Shown piece after piece: positions 1 through 5,235 of a stretch of DNA of 7,976 nucleotides. Below the pieces are notes generated by a model that saw nothing but the letters and a program-made list of their open reading frames with translations, ran no database searches and was not told the origin of the DNA. The stretch is from Verrucomicrobiia bacterium. Lineage in GTDB: Bacteria > Verrucomicrobiota > Verrucomicrobiia > Limisphaerales > DTLC01. Within the stretch, counting starts at the first letter, position 1. Each line of letters starts with the position of its first letter. Position numbers and translations under genes: made by a program. Where the stretch lies: assembly GCA_025061935.1 (NCBI GenBank), contig JANWZY010000132.1, forward strand, positions 1 to 7,976, in the 5' to 3' direction.

Positions 1-1
1 G

Positions 2-394
2 CGGGCCGGCATTCACCCCGGGCTGAAGCGCGGTGTGAGTGGGAAGGTGTTACTCACTATTGCGCGTCTCAATGGGCATGGTCGGGAGGTATTTCTGACG
101 CGCCCGCGCCTTTTGGCTTGTGACCGCCGACTGCGCGATTATGCGCGACCCGGCACGCGCATCACGTGCCAGGTGCGGACGAAAGCTCGCAGCCGGGAAG
201 AAAGACGGTTTGTTCAGGCGCTGCTTCTTCGGCCGCGTTTCGACACAACTGCGGCGAAGCCGATGAGTCCGGCGACGAGTGCAAACTGCGCTGGCAATGC
301 CGGTTCTGGAATGGTAATCACGCCACTCCACCCATTGGTTACAGGCGAGGTCGGCCCTGCGCCGCCAGCAATGTCGTATCTGAGCTGGTTGTGA
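2..394 (+). CDS. Partial reading frame entering from the left edge; C-terminal part of an unrecognised basic protein
   Basis: This frame is open from the first bases to a TGA at 392-394, so the true start lies outside the window. The first 80 or so residues look coding: third positions are mostly G or C, and the other two plus-strand frames stop by 24 and 123. The protein is strongly basic, with a KARSREERR stretch near 165-200. The alternation of short hydrophobic strands with GREVF and PGTRI turns could fit a small beta-barrel (cold-shock or S1-like), but the resemblance is weak and I do not assign a family. The last 60 residues run antisense to the PEP-CTERM gene, giving a convergent overlap of about 180 bases. 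That tail is low in complexity and may be a chance extension of the frame. Function unknown. Confidence 0.35.
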   Translation, partial: RAGIHPGLKRGVSGKVLLTIARLNGHGREVFLTRPRLLACDRRLRDYARPGTRITCQVRTKARSREERRFVQALLLRPRFDTTAAKPMSPATSANCAGNAGSGMVITPLHPLVTGEVGPAPPAMSYLSWL

Positions 395-1059
395 TCGTTG
401 GCGTTGTCGATACTGGCGAACGTGATGCGCCAACGTTGGGTCGGAGCCAGACTGGTATAATTGGTGAGGTAATTCCATGCCACGGCGAAATCCAAGAACG
501 TTGTTGTCCCGAACCCGCCGGCCGGGATGCTGTCAGTTAACCGTACATAACCATCGGTGGTTCGTCCGCCCCCATTTATGTCGTTGCTCAGTTTTTGTCC
601 CGAGCTGTTGTCAATGTCATCCATCGTAGTCGCTCCCCAGGTTGTACCCAGTGTCCCTAGCTTGACCATTTCTAGGCCATGGTCTTGGACCCGCTGGTTC
701 GAGTCCCAGACGAACCCGAACTGCGGAACGTATTCCTGCGAGTCCCCTACAACGTCTATGAGCACGAAGACCGAGTCACTGAAATTCGATGGGGGTGCGT
801 TGCTCCTGACGCGCATTCTGAAGAACACATAATCGTGTGTGGCTGTCCAGTACCCGACCGGGTACGTGGTATCGCCCACAAAATCCAGCCAGTACCGCGT
901 TAGGTTATCGTTTGGATCGGCCAGGCCTGGGATCGGAACCCACGCAGTTGGCCAATTGGTGTATTTACCAATAATGTCGTAGCTTGCGCCGTTTGAATTC
1001 GCCACAACCCACAAAATCACAGCGCAGATAGAAACAGCGATCCACAGTCGAGGTTTCAT
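214..1059 (-). CDS. PEP-CTERM sorting domain protein, secreted, beta-sandwich-like
   Basis: The product is 281 residues and starts at an ATG with a good ribosome site (AGGGA, 8 bases upstream). Residues 1-25 form a signal peptide: MKPR followed by a hydrophobic stretch ending near NGAS. The C-terminus is a classic PEP-CTERM tripartite sorting signal: IPEP at 250-253, a hydrophobic segment at about 256-272, then a basic KRGRR cluster. Members of this class are recognised by an exosortase in the cytoplasmic membrane, cut near the PEP motif and sent to the surface or matrix; the exosortase is not in this window. The middle (about 60-235) alternates short aromatic strands with Asp/Asn-Gly turns, for example DYVFFRMRV and FVLIDVVGD. 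This suggests a beta-sandwich of DOMON or CBM9-like type, which is inference by appearance. The biological role is unknown. It reads away from the tRNA side and converges with the left-edge frame. Confidence 0.88.
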   Translation of the reverse strand: MKPRLWIAVSICAVILWVVANSNGASYDIIGKYTNWPTAWVPIPGLADPNDNLTRYWLDFVGDTTYPVGYWTATHDYVFFRMRVRSNAPPSNFSDSVFVLIDVVGDSQEYVPQFGFVWDSNQRVQDHGLEMVKLGTLGTTWGATTMDDIDNSSGQKLSNDINGGGRTTDGYVRLTDSIPAGGFGTTTFLDFAVAWNYLTNYTSLAPTQRWRITFASIDNANDHNQLRYDIAGGAGPTSPVTNGWSGVITIPEPALPAQFALVAGLIGFAAVVSKRGRRSSA

Positions 1060-1067
1060 ATGTTTTG

Positions 1068-1072
1068 TCCCT
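1068..1072 (-). promoter_or_regulatory. Ribosome binding site of the PEP-CTERM gene
   Basis: On the minus strand the bases read AGGGA, 8 bases ahead of the ATG at 1059. It stands out because most other starts in the window lack such a site, and it supports the chosen start. Confidence 0.6.
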
Positions 1073-1288
1073 GGTTGATTGTTATCGGGAGCTTTTCTCC
1101 TTCACTTACGGACTCAAGCGCCGCGCTAACTATTTCTCGAGTAGCCGTGCGAATCCCCACAGTGTTTTTGGACTTATAGCGCTTTTTTTCGTGTCTGTCC
1201 ACCGGAGACTTGCGGGTGCGCGCGAACCCAGCACAACATGTACCGCGTAGGGGCCTGGGTTGGGAGAAATGAAGTCGCTCTTAGATAT

Positions 1289-1308
1289 TAGCCTACAATA
1301 GCCTACAA
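1289..1308. repeat. Two perfect tandem copies of a 10-bp unit
   Basis: TAGCCTACAA occurs twice back to back (1289-1298 and 1299-1308). The spacing of one helical turn would place both copies on the same face of the DNA, as in some regulator binding sites. It could also be a simple slippage duplication. Confidence 0.7.
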
Positions 1309-1464
1309 GCACGGATGCATCTGCTGCACAGGATCATCAGCGCCGAGCCCTGTTCGAGCGGCATTTGTCCCAGTGCGGAAATGGTGGGCTTTGGTTCCCT
1401 GCGCTAGCGGCGGCCGCCCGCGGCAGATGCTGCAAATGTTGCATTTGGCCGGCAGGTCTAGCGT

Positions 1465-1495
1465 TTGACCTTGCCGTGGCGGTCTGCAGTATTTA
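1465..1495 (+). promoter_or_regulatory. Possible promoter of tRNA-Leu
   Basis: TTGACC at 1465-1470 matches five of six bases of a -35 box. TATTTA at 1490-1495 is a weak -10 box at 19-base spacing. Transcription would begin near 1502, giving a 5' leader of about 30 bases before the tRNA. The -10 match and spacing are not ideal, so this is only a candidate. Confidence 0.35.
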
Positions 1496-1530
1496 CTTTT
1501 GCGTGCAATTGAGTTTTAATATCAGCGGTT

Positions 1531-1617
1531 GCCGATGTGGCGGAATTGGCAGACGCGCTAGACTCAAAATCTGGTGCCCGCAAGGGCGTGTGGGTTCGAG
1601 TCCCTCCATCGGCACCA
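1531..1617 (+). tRNA. tRNA-Leu, anticodon CAA (reads UUG)
   Basis: The acceptor stem is GCCGATG (1531-1537) with CATCGGC (1607-1613), followed by discriminator A and an encoded CCA (1615-1617). The anticodon stem CTAGA/TCTGG flanks the loop CTCAAAA, which places the anticodon CAA at 1565-1567. The D stem is GCG/CGC. A long class II variable arm (GCCC, GCAA loop, GGGC at 1576-1587) is typical of leucine tRNAs. The T loop is TTCGAGT at 1595-1601. The T stem GTGGG/CCCTC carries one T-T mismatch at 1591/1605. The next gene starts 32-44 bases downstream with no terminator between, so read-through into it is possible. Confidence 0.97.
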
Positions 1618-1661
1618 TTGCTTGCTACAGTTCAGGCTAACCCGATAAAGTGCCTACGGTT

Positions 1662-2729
1662 ATGCGCACCAAGCTGTTCGAGCCGGGCACATGCGCTTTA
1701 ATCGCGTTGGTTTTTGCTGCGCTCTCACCGGTGGTTTGCGCCGCGCAGCAGCGGCTGAACCCACTGATGCACGACCGAACCGAACCGCAGCCGCGCGTGG
1801 TTGTTCCACCGGCGCCGAGTACACAAGAGCAGGTGGGGCGGCCACCCTCAGACGCAGTTGTGCTGTTCGACGGGCGCGACCTGAGCCGGTGGGTGAGCAT
1901 GGATGGCTCACCGGCGCGGTGGAAAGTCCAGGACGGTTACATGGAATGTGTCCCGGGCGCTGGCAGCATCCGGACGCTTCAAAACTTCGGTGACTGCCAG
2001 CTCCATATCGAATGGGCGACACCTCCAACGCCGAAGGGGACCGGTCAGGGCCGCGGCAATAGCGGCGTGTTCTTCGGCATGGACAGGTACGAAGTGCAGG
2101 TGCTGGATTCTTACCAGAACAGTACCTACGCGGACGGTTCCGCAGGCGCGATCTACGGTCAGTACCCCCCTATGGTCAACGCTTCACTGCCGCCCGGCCA
2201 GTGGCAGACCTACGACATTGTTTACATTGCGCCGCGGTTCGATTCGAAAGGCAACCTAGTCTCGCCTGCGTTTATCACAGTTTTTCACAACGGTGTACTT
2301 GTGCAGTACCACGCGCCGCTGACTGGCCCGACCAGTTGGCTCGAGCGCAAGCCGTACGAGCCGCACCCTGAGAAGCTCCCGATATCGCTTCAAGACCACG
2401 GCGACCCGATCCGATACAGGAATATCTGGGTCCGCGAACTCGGCCCGCCGACCCGCAAGGAACTCACGCTCCCACGAGCATTACTGGACACCTACGCTGG
2501 CGTCTATGAACGCGGGCGCAACGACACAATAGAAATTGCGCGCCACGGCGACCAGTTGGTTGCCACGTTGGCGAAGGTCCGGTTCCCTCTGTTCGCCGAG
2601 TCGGAAACAAAATTCTTCGCCAAAACTGTGGACTTGGAGATCGAGTTTATCAAAGACGCGCAGGGGAAAGTTGACCGGCTTGTGTACTCGGTCGGCGAAG
2701 GCGCGAGCACGTGCCATAAAATTAAGTAG
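1662..2729 (+). CDS. Secreted DUF1080 (3-keto-disaccharide hydrolase family) protein with DUF3471-like C-terminal domain
   Basis: I chose the ATG at 1662 (355 residues) because it gives a clean signal peptide, MRTKLFEPG then a hydrophobic stretch, with likely cleavage after VCA. A GTG at 1650 would add four residues; neither start has a clear ribosome site. Counted from the GTG, the DUF1080 (PF06439) jelly-roll domain spans about 69-264. Its hallmarks are LFDGRDLSRW near 72, EVQVLDS near 148 and QDHGDPIRYRNIWVREL near 248-264. Some family members hydrolyse 3-keto-glycosides; others are only called laminin-G-like sugar-binding proteins. Residues 275-355 (YAGVYE, FFAKTVDLEIEF, DAQGKVDRL) resemble the DUF3471 domain, usually found at the end of serine beta-lactamase-like proteins. 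The product should work in the periplasm or outside the cell on sugars. It lies directly behind tRNA-Leu and converges on glk. Confidence 0.9.
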   Translation: MRTKLFEPGTCALIALVFAALSPVVCAAQQRLNPLMHDRTEPQPRVVVPPAPSTQEQVGRPPSDAVVLFDGRDLSRWVSMDGSPARWKVQDGYMECVPGAGSIRTLQNFGDCQLHIEWATPPTPKGTGQGRGNSGVFFGMDRYEVQVLDSYQNSTYADGSAGAIYGQYPPMVNASLPPGQWQTYDIVYIAPRFDSKGNLVSPAFITVFHNGVLVQYHAPLTGPTSWLERKPYEPHPEKLPISLQDHGDPIRYRNIWVRELGPPTRKELTLPRALLDTYAGVYERGRNDTIEIARHGDQLVATLAKVRFPLFAESETKFFAKTVDLEIEFIKDAQGKVDRLVYSVGEGASTCHKIK

Positions 2730-2837
2730 CCGGCCCCCGACTCCCACCTTAACCGACACCTTTCAACCTGAGTGCTGTGCGCGCATGCGGCGTACTTTGA
2801 CAGCGGTGCCGATGCGCTCGACGCGGACGTCGCCCGG
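2730..2837. other. Convergent gap between the DUF1080 gene and glk
   Basis: I see no stem followed by a T run on either strand, so neither gene has an obvious intrinsic terminator here. On the minus strand, glk's own frame continues past its TAG for 24 coding-like codons to a TGA at 2763-2765 (see findings). Confidence 0.5.
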
Positions 2838-3824
2838 CTATTTCATCAGTCCTGCACGGAGCGCGGCGAACCGCGCCGCACCAAGCAACGCAGTCTTCTC
2901 GTTCATGATTACCTTGACCGGTATCGCTTCCAGTAATGAGGTCAATCTGCCCCCGAAAGTGAATGCACTCATGAACGGGCCGTCACGCAATTTTGCGATG
3001 ACCTTTGGCGCAATACCTCCCCCGATGTACACGCCTGCCGTAGCCATTGCTTTGAGTGCGAGGTTACTAGCCTCGGCCCCGTAGTACGCCACGAATAGGT
3101 CAAGTGCCTTCATACATATTTCGGCGCGGCAAGCTAGAGCCGCCTGCGAGATGACTGCTGGCGGGTCACCGCGACTCAGCTCTTCAGCAAGCCATGCAGG
3201 CTCGTCGGCGCGGCGCGTGTCCTTGAGAAAACTGTAAATGTTGAACAGGCCGGGGCCTGACAGCACGCGCTCCCAACTGACGCGGCCGAAACGCGCGCGC
3301 AAATATTTGAGCAGCTCGATGTCGAGGTCTGTGCGCGGGGCGAATTCGGCATGGCCACCTTCGCACGCCCACGGCACGTGCCGTTGGCCGTCCCAGAACA
3401 GCCCGGCTTCACCGAGACCGGTGCCGGCGGCTATCACGGCCGCGTTCCCGGTCGCGCCCGGCTCGCCAGCGTTGAGCACGACGAAATCTTGCGGTTCGAG
3501 TGCCGCGATTCCGTAGGCGGTCGCTTCGAGGTCGTTCAGTAGCCACACTGTGGCTTGCAGCGAGCTACTGAGGGATGTGGCGTCCACGGTCCAGTTCACA
3601 TTTGTGAGCTGAGCGCGCCCATGCTTGACCGGTCCGGCTACGCCGAACGCTGCATGCGTCACTGGCAGTTTGTGTGCCGCGCTGAATTCAAGTGCGAGTT
3701 GTTCGAGGCTGGCATAACGCTGGCTCGCGAACGTGCCGGTTGCGCGTAGGACAAGCCGCCCGGCCGAGACATCGAAAAGCGCTAGGTTAACCTTGGTGCC
3801 GCCAATGTCGCCTGCCAAGATCAT
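2838..3824 (-). CDS. glk: Glucokinase (Glk family, PF02685)
   Basis: The enzyme phosphorylates glucose with ATP to glucose 6-phosphate in the cytoplasm, feeding glycolysis. At 328 residues it has the usual length of bacterial Glk. Visible motifs: the N-terminal phosphate-binding loop AGDIGGTK (4-11); the active-site segment LLNDLEA with catalytic base Asp98; GTGLG at 134-138; the sugar-binding EGGH at 155-158; the ERVLSGPG segment with Glu185; and the second nucleotide loop IGGGIAPK at 267-274. It lacks the zinc cysteine motif of ROK kinases, so the classic Glk family fits better. The start is the ATG at 3824, right before the conserved first strand; no ribosome site is visible. It reads in the same direction as the Mut7-C gene but 386 bases away, so it probably has its own promoter. 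The TAG stop is followed by a short in-frame extension. Confidence 0.95.
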   Translation of the reverse strand: MILAGDIGGTKVNLALFDVSAGRLVLRATGTFASQRYASLEQLALEFSAAHKLPVTHAAFGVAGPVKHGRAQLTNVNWTVDATSLSSSLQATVWLLNDLEATAYGIAALEPQDFVVLNAGEPGATGNAAVIAAGTGLGEAGLFWDGQRHVPWACEGGHAEFAPRTDLDIELLKYLRARFGRVSWERVLSGPGLFNIYSFLKDTRRADEPAWLAEELSRGDPPAVISQAALACRAEICMKALDLFVAYYGAEASNLALKAMATAGVYIGGGIAPKVIAKLRDGPFMSAFTFGGRLTSLLEAIPVKVIMNEKTALLGAARFAALRAGLMK

Positions 3825-4210
3825 ACATGGATTGCGTTTGGCTAATGTTGGAAGCTGCGCTGCAGAATCTCAAAACTTTTCGCGTCTGCAAGCTGTGTTT
3901 GAAGCCAGACCGCGGCCTTGGCGAGATTAACAAGCCAATTATGGTTGGGAGAGAGTTGGTGGCAGCTCTGCGTCAGCATCGGCGCCGTTTCCATTGCCAG
4001 TCGCCAGGTTACAGGGTGCCATAACGAAATCCTCCAGCTCCTCCTCTGGGAGGTGATCCGCCTGCGTCGCCAATTTTTCAGAGCCTGAGGGCTCCGATGC
4101 TGTCGTGGCAGACTGAGTTTATGATTTTCTGACTTGCAAGTTGTGCAGCGAGTTTTCCAGGCACCGGCGCTGTGCGCTGTGGAGCCGAACTGTGGCTTCG
4201 CAGGGCTGAG
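3825..4210. other. Gene-free stretch upstream of glk
   Basis: No frame here looks coding. A 65-residue plus-strand frame starting at 3827 has no room for a promoter, since it begins 3 bases from the glk start. The stretch should contain the glk promoter and the end of the Mut7-C transcript. Visible structures are small: CCTCC/GGAGG around a 4-base loop near 4042-4053, a perfect GAGCC/GGCTC hairpin at 4081-4094, and a 10-bp palindrome ACTTGCAAGT at 4132-4141. I could not settle on a promoter. Confidence 0.5.
4081..4094. repeat. Short perfect hairpin between the Mut7-C gene and glk
   Basis: GAGCC and GGCTC pair perfectly around a TGAG loop. On the minus strand, the direction of Mut7-C transcription, the stem is followed by TGAAAAATT rather than a T run. 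It is therefore not a standard intrinsic terminator, though it could protect the 3' end of that transcript. Confidence 0.4.
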
Positions 4211-4924
4211 CTATGTGGTTAATTTATTCAGCCGTTGTGTGATTCGTTCCCAATGTGTTCCGTGCCAAAACAGCTTGTCGCAGCTTTTGCAAAGGAAGAA
4301 CTCGTCTTTCCAACGCCATGTTTTGGGTGGGACACGCTCGCGCACAGCGTTTTTGTCCACCGGCTGGAGTTCGCCGCCGCAGCTCATGCAGCGTGCGGGC
4401 TGGAGGCTCAACCCCAGCTCGCGGAACACGAGCGCAAGCTGCGCTTCAGCGCTCATTGCTGGGGGTATCCAGAGGCATTTGATGATGCCTGTTCGAATGA
4501 GCCGCCGCTCGAGTAGCATGCTGTCTGTGGTGAGCAAAATTGCATTTGTCTGTCGCGCCAGTGCGAGCAGGCGGTCGTCAGGTATGGCCGGTTCCCAATA
4601 CGCCTCGTAGCCTGCAGCGCGTAACCACCTTGCCAGCCCGGCCAGGCCCGAGTCGCACACGAACCGGTGCGGCGCTTCGTTGCATGCAGACGGATGCGCG
4701 GTCGCATGCGGTCGGCTCGATTTGCGCTTTTCAACTATCCGCCAGAGCCGGTCATGCACGTGCGCCAACGCCACATGTTTTTGCATGCCTTGTTGGCGCA
4801 ACTGCTCGGCGCGCGCAAGCAGCAGTTGCACGCCCTGCTCGAGCCGGCGCGCATTAAGCTGCTTGAGCAGCGCCTCGAACCGCGCCCTGTAGCCGACCAC
4901 CATCCGGCTCATGCCTAGCGGCAT
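4211..4924 (-). CDS. Mut7-C RNase domain protein with C-terminal zinc ribbon
   Basis: I chose the ATG at 4924 (237 residues). A TTG at 4951 would add nine residues, and ATGs at 4912 and 4903 are also possible; none has a ribosome site. Counted from 4924, residues 1-85 are helical, basic and glutamine-rich (RFEALLKQLNARRLEQG and on). The rest is the Mut7-C module (PF01927), a PIN-like fold expected to be an RNase. It shows FVCDSGLAGLARWLRAAGYEA with Asp91, the PDDRLLALA segment with Asp116/117, and ILLTTDS with Asp134. A zinc ribbon follows (Cys179/Cys182 and Cys212/Cys215), and the family-typical end KLFWHGTHWERI. Many bacterial relatives instead begin with a ubiquitin-like domain, which I do not see here. 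The family's cellular substrate is not well known. The gene is divergent from the EF-G-like gene across a repeat-rich region. Confidence 0.88.
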   Translation of the reverse strand: MPLGMSRMVVGYRARFEALLKQLNARRLEQGVQLLLARAEQLRQQGMQKHVALAHVHDRLWRIVEKRKSSRPHATAHPSACNEAPHRFVCDSGLAGLARWLRAAGYEAYWEPAIPDDRLLALARQTNAILLTTDSMLLERRLIRTGIIKCLWIPPAMSAEAQLALVFRELGLSLQPARCMSCGGELQPVDKNAVRERVPPKTWRWKDEFFLCKSCDKLFWHGTHWERITQRLNKLTT

Positions 4925-4952
4925 GATTAGTCGTTGTGACTGGGAAAGCAAA

Positions 4953-4965
4953 ACGGTTTTTGAAG
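4953..4965 (+). repeat. 13-bp direct repeat, copy 1
   Basis: ACGGTTTTTGAAG matches copy 2 at 5221-5233 exactly. This copy lies about 30 bases upstream of the chosen Mut7-C start. The bases on both sides differ, so identity stops at 13. Confidence 0.75.
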
Positions 4966-5080
4966 GCTGGAAAGGTATGCCGGCCGGTCTCGGCCTACCA
5001 AATAACTCGACAACGGATCAGTAAAAGGCCATCTTGCCGGGCTGGCCAAGCTTGGGCATGCTGACTTGCGTGCGGCCGCA

Positions 5081-5134
5081 TCGACCGTTTGGCCGCGCGA
5101 CGCTAGGTTCGTGCTGGCGCCAGGAAACGGTCGA
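5081..5134. repeat. 10-bp perfect inverted repeat, 34-base spacer
   Basis: TCGACCGTTT (5081-5090) is the exact reverse complement of AAACGGTCGA (5125-5134). The spacer contains the palindrome TGGCGCCA at 5115-5122. The arms contain the AAACGGT heptamer that also occurs at 4951-4957. It could be a pair of regulator sites or a large RNA hairpin in the leader. Confidence 0.7.
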
Positions 5135-5220
5135 GAGCATAACATAGCTGGTGCGGCACGGGTGTGGCTGTGCCCATTGCGCATGTGTCCGAGCGGGGCC
5201 CCGTGTGCAGCAGTTTGTTG

Positions 5221-5233
5221 ACGGTTTTTGAAG
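5221..5233 (+). repeat. 13-bp direct repeat, copy 2
   Basis: This exact copy of 4953-4965 ends two bases before the ATG of the EF-G-like gene. It covers the place where a ribosome binding site would be expected; its GAAG is too close to the ATG to serve as a normal one. Confidence 0.75.
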
Positions 5234-5235
5234 CA

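Larger units (their letters stand above)
1060..1530. other. Gene-free stretch between the PEP-CTERM gene and tRNA-Leu
   Basis: Only short frames occur here, and none has a ribosome site or protein-like composition. The stretch must hold the promoter of the leftward PEP-CTERM gene and that of the rightward tRNA. Visible structure: a 7-bp inverted repeat AACCCAG/CTGGGTT at 1225-1231 and 1255-1261, a T7 run at 1183-1189 without a convincing stem before it, a 10-bp tandem repeat at 1289-1308, a GGCGGCCGCC palindrome at 1409-1418 and a small inverted repeat CAAATG/CATTTG at 1433-1447. No known RNA gene or riboswitch was recognised. Confidence 0.6.
4925..5235. promoter_or_regulatory. Divergent intergenic region with repeats, between the Mut7-C and EF-G-like genes
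   Basis: Both promoters must lie here. The region is dense in symmetry: the heptamer AAACGGT at 4951-4957 and 5125-5131 and its complement at 5084-5090; a 13-bp direct repeat at both ends; and 10-bp palindromes CCAAGCTTGG (5046-5055) and CGGGGCCCCG (5194-5203). TAACAT at 5140-5145 could be a -10 box for the rightward gene, but no good -35 box accompanies it. The arrangement suggests a shared operator, which is inference. Confidence 0.45.

Noticed and set aside
1117..1189. Possible terminator ending in the T7 run at 1183-1189
   Set aside because: No stable stem directly precedes the T run, and no rightward gene ends there.
1365..1640. 91-codon plus-strand frame
   Set aside because: It runs straight through the tRNA-Leu gene, so it is a chance frame.
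1691..2259. Overlapping plus-strand frames inside the DUF1080 gene
   Set aside because: They are out-of-frame shadows; the DUF1080 motifs lie in the other frame throughout and no frameshift is needed.
3827..4024. 65-codon plus-strand frame with a CKLC motif upstream of glk
   Set aside because: Its ATG is 3 bases from the divergent glk ATG, leaving no room for a promoter or ribosome site, and the composition is not convincing.
4134..4610. 158-codon plus-strand frame
   Set aside because: Most of it is antisense to the zinc ribbon and RNase domain of the Mut7-C gene; the composition is Ser/Arg-rich shadow sequence.
5164..5235. GTG start adding 24 residues to the EF-G-like protein
   Set aside because: The added residues do not look like an EF-G N-terminus, and the DNA contains the CGGGGCCCCG palindrome and the 13-bp repeat, which fit a leader better.
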